DNA of 64,000 nt from Chromatiales bacterium (GTDB lineage: Bacteria; Pseudomonadota; Gammaproteobacteria; Thiohalomonadales; Thiohalomonadaceae): positions 1 to 64,000 of the forward strand of contig QKFD01000014.1 in the NCBI GenBank assembly GCA_003251535.1. The letters are read 5' to 3'. Under the pieces are notes generated by a model. The model had not been told where the DNA came from, did no database searches, and saw nothing but the letters and a program-made list of their open reading frames with translations. The translations under genes and the position numbers were made by a program. Shown piece by piece: positions 40,782 through 48,687 of this stretch; the stretch's first letter is position 1, and every line of letters starts with the position of its first letter.

Positions 40782-41312
40782 ATGAATATGCGTGCTCTTG
40801 GGGCGTTTTTTGCGCTGTGCTGTTTATGGCATCAAGGGGTGCAGGCTCACCCCGGTCACCCGCTGGACGATCCCTCTATATTTGCCATCTTTGACCAGGC
40901 TAATGCGGTCGATATTTCCGCTGGAAAGCTGGGTGTCGAGCGGGGGGAGAGTGATGCGGTGCGCCAACTGGCCAGCGCGATTATCTCGCTCCGCAGTGAC
41001 CTGCAAGCCCGTTCGAGAGCCTTGGTAAACGAACGGAAAATCGCAGTCATTGACCCCAATGCCCCCGGTCAATTGGGACAGTACGCGGAGAATATAAAGA
41101 AGTTAGATGCCAGCCCGAAAGGGGCCTTTGATGCCGCTTATTTGCGCCATGAAATCAACTTCCAACGCACCCTTATCTTCGCTTTCAAGCGCAGTTTCAT
41201 GCGCGCTGTTGAGGACCCAGAGCTGAGCCAATTGATGGAGGCCTCTCTCACGCAATTGGAGCAGCAGTATAAGGAGACAGTCGCGGTGGCTGAACGTCTG
41301 GGCGTTGAGTAA
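40782..41312 (+). CDS. DUF4142-like exported protein
   Basis: A 176-residue secreted helical protein. Signal peptide to about residue 22 (CLWHQGVQAHPGHP). The mature part (FAIFDQANAVDISAGKLGVERGESDAVRQLASAI, cut by Pro turns) has the pattern of DUF4142: helices with periodic DxxxGxL and a later block AAYLRHEINFQRTLI containing His/Glu. DUF4142 proteins have a ferritin-like four-helix fold, are often linked to envelope stress, and have no settled activity. It sits 148 bp before the NadA-like gene in the same orientation. Confidence 0.72.
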   Translation: MNMRALGAFFALCCLWHQGVQAHPGHPLDDPSIFAIFDQANAVDISAGKLGVERGESDAVRQLASAIISLRSDLQARSRALVNERKIAVIDPNAPGQLGQYAENIKKLDASPKGAFDAAYLRHEINFQRTLIFAFKRSFMRAVEDPELSQLMEASLTQLEQQYKETVAVAERLGVE

Positions 41313-41373
41313 AAGACCACCCTGCTATCAACGGACTACATACCTTTCGTCATCTGTTTTTGGTTCGCCCCTG

Positions 41374-41400
41374 GCAAGCACAGGTGCTGCGGGTGCTTGC
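41374..41400 (+). other. Hairpin in the leader of the NadA-like gene
   Basis: A perfect 8-bp stem GCAAGCAC/GTGCTTGC with an 11-nt loop, about 50 nt before the ribosome site AAAAGGAG. It could be a regulatory leader or end of the DUF4142 transcript (no T tract). Confidence 0.45.
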
Positions 41401-41460
41401 GTTCTAATGGGATTATCACGGCAGAAATCGATTCAACTGAACTCAAAAGGAGTTATGGAA

Positions 41461-42504
41461 ATGACCGCAAATGCTACCGCTGCCAACGTCGACGTTATTC
41501 ATCCGGAAATGATCGAGAAAGAGGCCCAGCGCCTGCATGAGAAGCTGGCCGCTGCGGGTTACCACCTAGAGGACTGCTATGACCTCGCGCCGCTGGTGGC
41601 TGAGATTAAGCGCCTGAAACAGGAGCAGGACGTTCTGGTGCTGTGCCACCACTTCATGACCGCCGACCTGATCCATGGCATTGCCGATGTGGTGGGCGAT
41701 GCCTCGCAGCTGGTAGAAGCTGGGCGTCTCACGGATAAGAAGACCATTCTGGTCTGCGCCATTAAACCGCTGGCTGAGGCGGTCAAGATTGTGAACCCTG
41801 AAGCGACTGTGCTGCTGCCCAACATCGAGGCGGGCTGCTCCATCGCAGATGGTATCAAAGCGGCGGATGTGCGCGCCCTGCGCGAGCAGTATCCCGATGC
41901 CGTGGCCGTCTCCTATATCAACTCCTCCGCTGAGGTGAAGGCCGAGTCGGACTACGTGGTTACCTCCAAAAACGCCCGTGACCTCATCTCCAAGCTGCCC
42001 CACCGGCAGGTACTGTTCTACCCCGACCGCGCAGTGGCCACCAATGTTCAGGAGGCACTGCCGGAGAAGGAGATCATTGCTTGGAATGGCAAGTGCATCG
42101 TCCACGAGGAGTATACGGTGGATCGCATTGCACACTTCAAGAAACAGCACCCTGAGACCCACATCCTGTTCCACTCCGAGTGCGACCCGGCGGTCATTCC
42201 GCTAGGCCACATGCATGGTGGTACCTACGCCATGATGGAGTACGTGAAGAGCCATCCGGATGTGAAGAGCTTCTTCATGGTGACCGAGTGTGGTCTGGCG
42301 GACACCATGCGTGCTGAGCATCCGGACCGCGAGTTCATCGGCACCTGCGCCCTCTGCCCGTTCATGAAGAGCATCAACATGGTCAACTCCATGGAGACGC
42401 TGAAGGGCGGTGGTCGCCTCACGGAAGAGGTGCAGCTCCCGACGCAGGTGGCGCAGCGGGCAGCGAATGCGATGCAGAACATGTATCGCATGGTTGAGAA
42501 TTAA
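41461..42504 (+). CDS. nadA: NadA-family (quinolinate synthase-like) Fe-S protein
   Basis: A 347-residue protein of NadA length and pattern. Putative [4Fe-4S] ligands are C126 (EAGCSIA), C212 (NGKCIVHEE) and C296 or C299 (GTCALCPFM). Other NadA-type elements are Y152 and N154 (SYINSSAEVKA), H215, and H238/E240 (HSEC). NadA condenses iminoaspartate with DHAP to quinolinate for NAD synthesis. By alignment from memory, three active-site spots differ: catalytic HxY is H64-F-M66, GDS is GDA (A81), and GSTS is GGTY (253-256). It may therefore be a paralogue with another role. No nadB or nadC is nearby. The start at 41461 is 8 nt after AGGAG. Confidence 0.75.
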   Translation: MTANATAANVDVIHPEMIEKEAQRLHEKLAAAGYHLEDCYDLAPLVAEIKRLKQEQDVLVLCHHFMTADLIHGIADVVGDASQLVEAGRLTDKKTILVCAIKPLAEAVKIVNPEATVLLPNIEAGCSIADGIKAADVRALREQYPDAVAVSYINSSAEVKAESDYVVTSKNARDLISKLPHRQVLFYPDRAVATNVQEALPEKEIIAWNGKCIVHEEYTVDRIAHFKKQHPETHILFHSECDPAVIPLGHMHGGTYAMMEYVKSHPDVKSFFMVTECGLADTMRAEHPDREFIGTCALCPFMKSINMVNSMETLKGGGRLTEEVQLPTQVAQRAANAMQNMYRMVEN

Positions 42505-42526
42505 TCGGGCACTCGTTCGGTAGAGG

Positions 42527-42570
42527 GGTGCGGCGGAGGATTCCGCCGCACCAATAGACGTGAACGTCTA
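42527..42570 (+). other. Two adjacent hairpins between NadA-like and TauE genes
   Basis: A perfect 11-bp stem (GGTGCGGCGGA/TCCGCCGCACC, loop GGAT, 42527-42552) is followed 2 nt later by TAGACGT-GA-ACGTCTA (42555-42570). The first could be a terminator; the second lies just before the TauE ribosome site and could be an operator or leader hairpin. Confidence 0.5.
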
Positions 42571-42585
42571 GAGGGCGAGGTTACC

Positions 42586-43413
42586 TTGATCAGTCTAACT
42601 ACACTCCTGCTTATCGTCGTCAGCGGATTGGTGGCCGGTTTTCTCACCGGTCTGGTCAGCTTGGGTGGCGCCTTTATCGTTGTGCCAGCGCTCTATCACG
42701 CCCTGTTGGCGCTTGATGTGCCATCTCACGCCGCGTTTACCAGTGCGGTGGCCACCAGCTTGGCATTTCTCCTGTTCTCCAGTACCTCGGCCACCTCGAC
42801 ATACGCCAAGAAGCAGATGATCGACTACCGCTTGGCGAGCATCGTCAGCGCAGGGGCACTGCTGGGGATCTGGATTGGCATCCAAATCCTGCTGGAAACC
42901 GATGATGCCGTGGTGCGTAAGGCCTTCGGCATATTCATCTGGGTGCTGGGTGCCTATGTGGTCTCCGCCCGTTACTTCAAATGGGGTGGGCAACACGCGG
43001 GCAACCTGCCTAGCTACACCATGACCAACCAGATGGCGGTGTTCTGCATCGGCGGCGGTGTCGGGGTACTGGTGGGTGCCTTCGGTATTGGCGGCGGCGG
43101 CATTATTGCCCCGGCCATCGCCATGCTCACCCGCTCCGATATGAAGCGCGCCATTGCGACGGGGGTGGGGGCAACGGTCATCATCTCTATCGTGGCGGCG
43201 GGGGGGTATGTGGTGTCGGGTTTACAGGCCACGGAGACCGTCACCCCAAGCCTCGGTTGGGTCTATCTCCCGGCCCTCATTCTGCTGGTACCCGCGGCCA
43301 TGGTATCGGCTCCGCTGGGGGCACGTTTGGCCATGCACTTATCACAATCGCAGCTGTTGAGCATCCTCGGTGCGAGCATGTTCATCATGGGCGCCAAGTT
43401 TATTTACTTCTGA
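42586..43413 (+). CDS. TauE/SafE-family sulfite (organosulfur) permease
   Basis: A 275-residue inner-membrane protein with about eight helices arranged as two similar halves. The repeat signature appears as GLVAGFLTGLVSLGGAFIVVPAL (cut at about residues 14-36) and GVGVLVGAFGIGGGGIIAPAI (near 158-178). The family exports sulfite, sulfoacetate and other C2 sulfur compounds. It starts with TTG at 42586, supported by AGG 5 nt upstream and by the first helix beginning there. The neighbouring thioredoxin, sulfurtransferase and rhodanese favour a sulfur-compound role. Confidence 0.82.
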   Translation: MISLTTLLLIVVSGLVAGFLTGLVSLGGAFIVVPALYHALLALDVPSHAAFTSAVATSLAFLLFSSTSATSTYAKKQMIDYRLASIVSAGALLGIWIGIQILLETDDAVVRKAFGIFIWVLGAYVVSARYFKWGGQHAGNLPSYTMTNQMAVFCIGGGVGVLVGAFGIGGGGIIAPAIAMLTRSDMKRAIATGVGATVIISIVAAGGYVVSGLQATETVTPSLGWVYLPALILLVPAAMVSAPLGARLAMHLSQSQLLSILGASMFIMGAKFIYF

Positions 43414-43453
43414 AATCAACAAGGAACTGAGGAGAGTGCACGTGGAGATCACC

Positions 43454-43936
43454 ATGACCCATCTAGGCATTGCCTTTGTCGGGGGGCTGGTTGGCACCGT
43501 TGCCATGGACGCTATCAAGTATGTGGGGCATGCGCTGAAGCTGATCGGTGGTGTGCGCATGGATATGTTGGGGCGCTGGGCGCTCGGCATGATGCGGGGA
43601 AAGTTTGTTTACGACGATATTCACCATGCCCCGGCCTTTCCCGGTGAGGTGCCTGCTGGGTGGCTATTCCACTATCTGACTGGCGGCTTGGTGGCCCTGG
43701 CTTATCCCTTTTTTGTCTGGATGCTCGGTCAACCGCTGACTTTGGCCCAGATGAGTAATGCGGTCATCTTCGGACTCCTGACCTCGGTCTTGCCTTGGTT
43801 TGTGGTCTATCCCGCCTTCGGTAAGGGTTGGTTTGGTAGTCGGGCGCCGAAGGCGGCTCGGCCGGTGGTGACCAGTTTGGTCTCCCACACCTGCTATGGC
43901 GCTGGCATCGGCGCGGTATTTCTCGCTTTGGTCTGA
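43454..43936 (+). CDS. DUF2938-like small membrane protein
   Basis: A 160-residue polytopic membrane protein with about four helices. The features GGLVGTVAMDAIKYVGHAL, GRWALGMMRGKFVYDDIHHAPAF, FHYLTGGLVALAYPFFVW and LPWFVVYPAFGKGWFGS fit DUF2938, a family of no known function. The conserved Asp/His residues sit near membrane edges. It follows the TauE gene by about 40 nt in the same orientation and is probably co-transcribed. A GTG at 43442 with GAGGAG upstream is a good alternative to the ATG at 43454, which has GGAG 6 nt before it. Confidence 0.65.
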   Translation: MTHLGIAFVGGLVGTVAMDAIKYVGHALKLIGGVRMDMLGRWALGMMRGKFVYDDIHHAPAFPGEVPAGWLFHYLTGGLVALAYPFFVWMLGQPLTLAQMSNAVIFGLLTSVLPWFVVYPAFGKGWFGSRAPKAARPVVTSLVSHTCYGAGIGAVFLALV

Positions 43937-43963
43937 AACGGCTGCTGTTGGCGAGAGGAGTGA

Positions 43964-43988
43964 CCGACCCGTGAAACGGTGCGGTCGG
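43964..43988 (+). terminator. Hairpin after DUF2938-like gene
   Basis: Outer stem CCGAC/GTCGG and inner stem CCGT-GAA-ACGG with a small bulge, 27 nt after the stop. There is no T tract. It may separate the permease genes from the thioredoxin gene. Confidence 0.45.
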
Positions 43989-44112
43989 CGGGGATCCGGG
44001 GCGGAGGATGGAACATCACGCACCGGATCACGTTGCCAAGGACTGTGGTCCGTCGAGTCACGAACGGTTTGACTGACACAACGCAATTCAACTGATAGAG
44101 AAGGAGCGATTC

Positions 44113-44472
44113 ATGGATGCTACCAATGAAGCGGTATATGCCGCCCCCCGTCCTGCTATTCCCGCACTGACCAGCAGCAATGCCGAGGTGATGCTGGAGA
44201 CCGATACCCCGGTCTTGATCGACTTCTGGGCCCCTTGGTGCCGTCCCTGCCGCGCCATCGAGCCGCTGCTGAAGAACCTGGATGAGCGTTTTGCTGGTCG
44301 CCTGACGGTGGTGAAGGTCAACGTTGACCTGCAGAACGATTTGGCGCGCCGTTTCGATATTCGCAGCATCCCCACGCTGGTGATGGTGAAGGGGGGAGAG
44401 GAGTTGGTGCGTATCGCAGCTGCGGAGTCGAGCGCTGCCTATATCACCGAGCAGGTGGAGGCGCGGCTTTGA
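44113..44472 (+). CDS. Thioredoxin-family protein (WCRPC)
   Basis: A 119-residue single-domain thioredoxin without signal peptide, so cytosolic. Active site WCRPC with C43 and C46 in the FWAPWCRPC segment; cis-Pro in SIPTLVMVKGG. The middle dipeptide is RP in place of GP of classical thioredoxins, which should shift its redox potential. A 20-residue N-terminal extension precedes the fold. AAGGAG lies 6 nt before the ATG. Its TGA overlaps the TTG start of the sulfurtransferase, so the two are coupled and the thioredoxin is the likely reductant of that enzyme. Confidence 0.9.
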   Translation: MDATNEAVYAAPRPAIPALTSSNAEVMLETDTPVLIDFWAPWCRPCRAIEPLLKNLDERFAGRLTVVKVNVDLQNDLARRFDIRSIPTLVMVKGGEELVRIAAAESSAAYITEQVEARL

Positions 44473-45368
44473 GTTCCAGCGCCGTCCAGTCGGTGGTGGC
44501 CCACTCTGCTGGAGACGAGGCCCCCCTCGTCTCCACCGCAGAGCTGGCGGCCCACCTGCTGGATCCGCTCTGGGTGGTGGTGGATTGCCGGCACGACCCT
44601 TTTGACTTTGCGGCGGGTGCGCTCCGCTACCAGGAGGGGCACATCCCCGGCGCCCGCTTTGCCAGCGTCGCGCAGGATCTCTCTGCCCCCACCGCAGCGG
44701 GGCGAGGACGCCATCCACTACCCGACGTAGAGCTATTTACGGCGCGGTTGGCGCAGTGGGGAATCACCCCGCGCTCGCGGGTGGTGGCCTACGACGCCAG
44801 TGGGAATAGCTACGCAGCCCGTTTCTGGTGGCTGTGTCGCTGGCTGGGGTTGAGTCGAGTGGCGGTTTTAGATGGTGGTTGGGATAAGTGGATCGCTGAG
44901 GGTCGGGCGGTCAGCAGTGAGTTGCCCGATCCCGCTGTGGCGGCGGCGTTGCCGCAGCTGCAACCTAACGACTCGATGTGGGTAGATGTGGCGTTCGTGG
45001 AGGGGGCGTTGGCGCAGGATGATCTCCTACTGATCGATGCCCGGCTGCCGGAGCGCTATCGCGGTGATGATGAGCCACAGGACCGGTTAGCCGGGCATAT
45101 TCCAGGCGCCATCAACCGCTACTACAAGGCCAATCTCGACCCGCACGGCTGCTTCTTGCCGGCGGAGGAGTTGCGCCGCCAGTTTGCCGCGCTGATAGGC
45201 CCATTGCCGATGGAACGGGTCATCCAGCAGTGCGGCGCTGGGATCAACGCTTGTAACAATTTATTGGCGATGGAGCTGGCTGGATTACAGGGTAGCCGGC
45301 TCTATCCAGGCTCCTGGAGTGAGTGGTGCGCGGTGGATCGCCCCATCGCTGTGGGAGAGGAGTCATAG
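44469..45368 (+). CDS. Two-domain sulfurtransferase (SseA/thiosulfate sulfurtransferase-like)
   Basis: A 299-residue protein with two rhodanese domains. The N-terminal inactive domain has VVVDCRHDPFDF and GHIPGARFASV; the C-terminal catalytic domain carries C255 in the loop CGAGINA, close to the CGSGVTA loop of mercaptopyruvate/thiosulfate sulfurtransferases. It moves sulfane sulfur from thiosulfate or 3-mercaptopyruvate to a thiol or cyanide. No signal peptide, so cytosolic. The start is TTG overlapping the thioredoxin stop. Asn256-like replacements in the loop (GIN for GVT) leave substrate preference open. Confidence 0.87.
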   Translation: MSSSAVQSVVAHSAGDEAPLVSTAELAAHLLDPLWVVVDCRHDPFDFAAGALRYQEGHIPGARFASVAQDLSAPTAAGRGRHPLPDVELFTARLAQWGITPRSRVVAYDASGNSYAARFWWLCRWLGLSRVAVLDGGWDKWIAEGRAVSSELPDPAVAAALPQLQPNDSMWVDVAFVEGALAQDDLLLIDARLPERYRGDDEPQDRLAGHIPGAINRYYKANLDPHGCFLPAEELRRQFAALIGPLPMERVIQQCGAGINACNNLLAMELAGLQGSRLYPGSWSEWCAVDRPIAVGEES

Positions 45369-45567
45369 CGGACAGGGGGGCGTGATTCATAGCGAAGAGC
45401 TATGTCGCGCATTGCCAAAACAAATTTGTAGGCCACCTCCTGGCCGGCACAGAATTCGGTGTTGCGCCCGCTTTTTGATCTTGGGGCGAATGCCGAAAGG
45501 CGATGGGAAACCGAGGGAGACGCCACGGAAACCCGTCAGTAATACCTATGATAACGAGGGTGTAAAC
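45369..45567 (+). promoter_or_regulatory. Possible structured leader of the cupin genes
   Basis: The 199-nt space contains CATAGC-GAAGA-GCTATG (45388-45404), the GNRA-looped GCC-GAAA-GGC (45492-45501), a CGCCC/GGGCG pair flanking a T-rich loop (near 45464-45487) and ACGG-AAAC-CCGT near 45524. The density of short stems just before the first cupin suggests a structured 5' UTR. I cannot match it to a known riboswitch. Confidence 0.35.
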
Positions 45568-46008
45568 ATGAAGATGAAGGTACTGCTTGCCTCCGCACTG
45601 GCCCTGAGCTTTGCCTCTGCACCGGCCCTGGCCGGTAAGGGTCGGCCGGATCCTATCGAAACGGACGTTGTGCTCTCCACCAATGTGACTTGGGACGGGG
45701 CACCGATGGAGTATCTCACCACCGATAATCCGGAACTCAGCGTGCGGGTCATCGACTTCATGCCGGGCGCTGCTACCGCTTGGCACATGCATCCGGCGCC
45801 GGGCTATATCTACGTCGTCAAGGGCAGCTTCCGGGTGGAGCTACTTGATGGTACGGCCCAGACCTGGCACCAAGGTCAGGCGTTCAATGAGGTGGTCAAC
45901 ACTGCCCACTTCGGCATGAACCCCGGCCCTGGTCGTGCACAGCTGGTGGTGATCACCCCCGGCGAAGTGGGTGGCGACTTCATGACTCCGTATCCGCCGG
46001 TCGAGTAA
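45568..46008 (+). CDS. Exported small cupin, copy 1
   Basis: A 146-residue periplasmic protein: signal peptide to about residue 22 (ending APALA) then one cupin barrel. Cupin motif 1 gives His ligands in AWHMHPAPGYIYVVKGSF, but the usual Glu four residues later is missing; motif 2 supplies His in VVNTAHFGMN. A mononuclear metal site with three His is therefore expected. Function is unknown; small exported cupins may bind metals, ligands or act as dioxygenases. It is followed 15 nt later by a near-copy and may be expressed with it. Confidence 0.82.
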   Translation: MKMKVLLASALALSFASAPALAGKGRPDPIETDVVLSTNVTWDGAPMEYLTTDNPELSVRVIDFMPGAATAWHMHPAPGYIYVVKGSFRVELLDGTAQTWHQGQAFNEVVNTAHFGMNPGPGRAQLVVITPGEVGGDFMTPYPPVE

Positions 46009-46023
46009 GGGGGGAGCACAACC

Positions 46024-46470
46024 ATGAAGACCCAGTTTCTGCTCGCTTCTGTGTTGGCTCTTGGGGCCTTCTCTGCACCGGCCTTAGCGGGTCATGGTCA
46101 TGGTCAGCCGCAGCCCATCGAGACCCAGGTGGTGCTCACCACCAATACGACCTGGGATGGGGCGCCGATGGCGTACCTCAACACCGATAACCCGGAACTC
46201 AGTGTACGGGTGATCGACTTCCGTCCTGGGGCTGCCACCGCTTGGCACATGCACTCGGCGCCGGGTTACATCTACGTCGTCAAGGGTAGCTTCCGGGTTG
46301 AACTGCTCGATGGTACCGCTCAGACCTGGTATGCCGGTGAGGCGTTCAATGAGGTGGTCAATACCGCCCACTTCGGTATGAACCCTGGTCCTGGCCCTGC
46401 GCAGCTGGTGGTCATCACCCCGGGTGAGATCGGGGGCGACTTCATGACCCCCTATCCGCCGGAAGAGTAA
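46024..46470 (+). CDS. Exported small cupin, copy 2
   Basis: A 148-residue paralogue of the preceding gene. Mature parts differ at only about a dozen positions, mostly conservative; the largest change is a His-rich start (GHGHGQPQP) that could add a metal site. The signal peptide also differs more than the barrel. The same three His ligands and the same missing motif-1 Glu are present (WHMHSAPGY, NTAHFGMN). Tandem duplication with retained barrel and changed N-terminus suggests dosage need or slight specialisation. GGGGAG lies upstream of the ATG. Confidence 0.82.
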   Translation: MKTQFLLASVLALGAFSAPALAGHGHGQPQPIETQVVLTTNTTWDGAPMAYLNTDNPELSVRVIDFRPGAATAWHMHSAPGYIYVVKGSFRVELLDGTAQTWYAGEAFNEVVNTAHFGMNPGPGPAQLVVITPGEIGGDFMTPYPPEE

Positions 46471-46632
46471 TCGCGGCTCATCCTTTGTTGCCGCTGGCAA
46501 TCTCTGGGTCGAGCGGTTTGACGATAGGGCCCAGGCCTGACCCTCAGCCTACCCGTTAGCCTGTCGATGGGGACCGAGGGGCGCTGTAATTTGCTGTAAG
46601 GTAGTATCACTTCGTTCAGTCTGGGAGGCTCT

Positions 46633-47670
46633 ATGCAGAGGCCACACCTCGCGGCTGTCATGGCGACGGCTGGGATGGGATTAAGTATGACTAGGATAGT
46701 GCGCAGTTTGCTGGCGCTGGTTCTGCTGACGGCCCTGCCCCTTACGGCGCAGGCGTTGGAACCGGTGGCGATGGCAAAAAGCTCTTTTCTCAACCTGAAA
46801 CAGGATGCAGAAGAGGCGGCCCAAGCCGGCAAACAGTTGATGCTCATGTTTGAGCAGGAAGGGTGTGTCTACTGTATGGAGATGCGGCGGGTGAACTTCG
46901 CGGACAGGGAGATTGCGGAGTTCATCGCGGCCCATTTCGATCTGATTCAACTCGATATCTGGGGCGACCGTGAGGTGACTGACTTCACTGGCCGCACTCT
47001 CTCAGAGAAGGACTACGCCCGCGAACTCAAGGTGCAGTTCACCCCGATGACCCTATTTGTCAATGGCGAGGGGCAGGAGCTGTTCCGAATGGCGGGCTAC
47101 TACAAGCCACCGATGTATAAGGCAGCGCTCGAATATGTGGCCGGCGGTCACTACGCGACGCAGAAGTTCCGCGAGTATGCCCGTAACGTGCCGCAGCAGG
47201 AGACCAGTGGGATCCTGCATCAAGAGCCCTTCTTCAGCGCCACAGATGATCTCCAGGCCTTGGCGAAGGAGGCGGCCGCAGACCACAAAGGGGTGGCCCT
47301 GCTGTTTGAGCAGAAACACTGCGCCAGCTGCGATGAGATGCATCGGGAGGCGTTGGCCGACGCGGTGGCAGTGGAGCGGTTGACCAGTAAATTTAAGGTC
47401 ACGCAACTCGATCTCTGGGGTCAGCGGGCGCTCAAAGGGTTAGATGGGGCGGCGACCACTGAGGCGAAATTGGGTGAGGCCTTGGATATCCGCTACACAC
47501 CCACGCTGGTGTTTTTTGATCCCGACGGTCAGGAGATCTTCCGCTACGATATCTACCGCAAGGCAGAGCACTTCCGCATTGTGATGCTCTATCTACAGAG
47601 CGGTGCCTACACCCGCTACCAGTCATTCCAGGATTGGTTGCGACTGGATTACGAGAAGCGGCCGCACTAA
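46633..47670 (+). CDS. Tandem SoxW-like thioredoxin-fold periplasmic protein
   Basis: A 345-residue exported protein with two thioredoxin-fold domains in tandem. Signal or membrane segment at about 20-41, domain 1 with C78-V-Y-C81, domain 2 with C230-A-S-C233. Each domain carries the SoxW-like pattern 'MLMFEQ..C..C..M', 'FDLIQLDIWG' or 'FKVTQLDLWG', and a TP cis-Pro (FTPMTLF, YTPTLVF). SoxW proteins reduce periplasmic thiol or persulfide partners of the Sox system. A fused pair is unusual. GGGAGG before the ATG at 46633 favours this start; an ATG at 46687 is also possible. Confidence 0.82.
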   Translation: MQRPHLAAVMATAGMGLSMTRIVRSLLALVLLTALPLTAQALEPVAMAKSSFLNLKQDAEEAAQAGKQLMLMFEQEGCVYCMEMRRVNFADREIAEFIAAHFDLIQLDIWGDREVTDFTGRTLSEKDYARELKVQFTPMTLFVNGEGQELFRMAGYYKPPMYKAALEYVAGGHYATQKFREYARNVPQQETSGILHQEPFFSATDDLQALAKEAAADHKGVALLFEQKHCASCDEMHREALADAVAVERLTSKFKVTQLDLWGQRALKGLDGAATTEAKLGEALDIRYTPTLVFFDPDGQEIFRYDIYRKAEHFRIVMLYLQSGAYTRYQSFQDWLRLDYEKRPH

Positions 47671-47769
47671 CGCCGCCCACTCAGCGCAGATCCAATGCCG
47701 GCGGCCTGCCCCTTGGGGTGGGCCGCTGGCGCAAGGCAGGACCATCAAGCGATGCAAGGAGGAGGGGCA

Positions 47770-48687
47770 GTGAAGCGTTTATTGGGAGTGTTGTTACTCA
47801 TGGTGACGGTATCGTCGTGGGCGACGCCGCTGCCAGAGGTCAAGGTGTCCAAGATTAATGATCGGATATATGCGCTTCTGGGCCCAGAGGAGCTGCCGAA
47901 TAAGCACAACCAAGGGTACATGGTGAATAGTGCCCTCATCATTGGTGACAAAGAGGCGGTGATTGTCGATACCGGCTTTACCCATCAGATCGGTCTGCAC
48001 CTACGCAAGGCGGCGGAGTCGATCACGGATAAGCCCATCACCCACGTCATCAATACCCACCACCACGGTGATCACATGCTCGGCAACACCGCCTTTCCCG
48101 AGGCGGAGATCATCAGCTCGGAGAAGTGTCGGGAGTGGGTTGCCACCCGTGGCCAGGAGGCCTTGACCCTGGTGGAGCAGATGACCGGCATGACCTTCCC
48201 CGATACCCGGCCGGTGCCGGCCACCCGCACATACCAGACACTGACCAAGACGGAGTTGACCATTGGCGGTGTGAAGATGGTGATGTGGGTCCCCAAGGCC
48301 TCCCACACGGTGGGCGATCTCATGGTCTATCTACCTGACGATCAGGTGCTGGTGGGGGGCGATATCCTGGTCAATGGGGTGATCCCTAGCCTGCACGATG
48401 GCTTTGCCGAGTCATGGGTGGAGACCCTGGCCGAGGTGGAGAAGACCCCGATCAAGACGGTAATCCCGGGCCACGGTCCGTTGATGAATAAAGAGGGTGT
48501 GATCCATCTCCATCACATGATGGCCGCCCTCTATGATGCCGTCGATGAGGGTTGGAAAGAGGGGCTTACCGATAGTGAGATTCGGACCAAGACCGACCTC
48601 TCCGAATGGGAGAAGCTCAAACGCTACGATGAGATGGGTGGCAACATCAATCGGATCTACATGCAGGTAGAAGAGAAGAATTTCTAA
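47770..48687 (+). CDS. SoxH-like periplasmic MBL-fold metallohydrolase
   Basis: A 305-residue exported metallo-beta-lactamase-fold protein. Short signal peptide to about residue 18 (VTVSSWA). Zinc motif H97-x-H99-x-D101-H102 in NTHHHGDHMLG, further ligands in KASHTVGD, VGGDILV and PGHGPL. It is of the type found with sox and PQQ-linked quinoprotein genes (SoxH and the 'quinoprotein relay' group), whose substrates are unknown but may be thiol esters or persulfides. The start is GTG at 47770, 14 nt after AAGGAGG. It follows the SoxW-like gene by 99 nt. Confidence 0.82.
   Translation: MKRLLGVLLLMVTVSSWATPLPEVKVSKINDRIYALLGPEELPNKHNQGYMVNSALIIGDKEAVIVDTGFTHQIGLHLRKAAESITDKPITHVINTHHHGDHMLGNTAFPEAEIISSEKCREWVATRGQEALTLVEQMTGMTFPDTRPVPATRTYQTLTKTELTIGGVKMVMWVPKASHTVGDLMVYLPDDQVLVGGDILVNGVIPSLHDGFAESWVETLAEVEKTPIKTVIPGHGPLMNKEGVIHLHHMMAALYDAVDEGWKEGLTDSEIRTKTDLSEWEKLKRYDEMGGNINRIYMQVEEKNF

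Noticed and set aside
45369-45567. Known riboswitch in the cupin leader (c-di-GMP-I or cobalamin)
   Set aside because: GGGAAACC and GACGCC recall parts of those consensuses, but the order is wrong and the required hairpin and B12 box are missing.
46590-46632. Sigma-54 promoter before the SoxW-like gene (GGCGC...TTGC)
   Set aside because: The GG-to-GC distance is 11 bp, not 10, and no activator site is evident.
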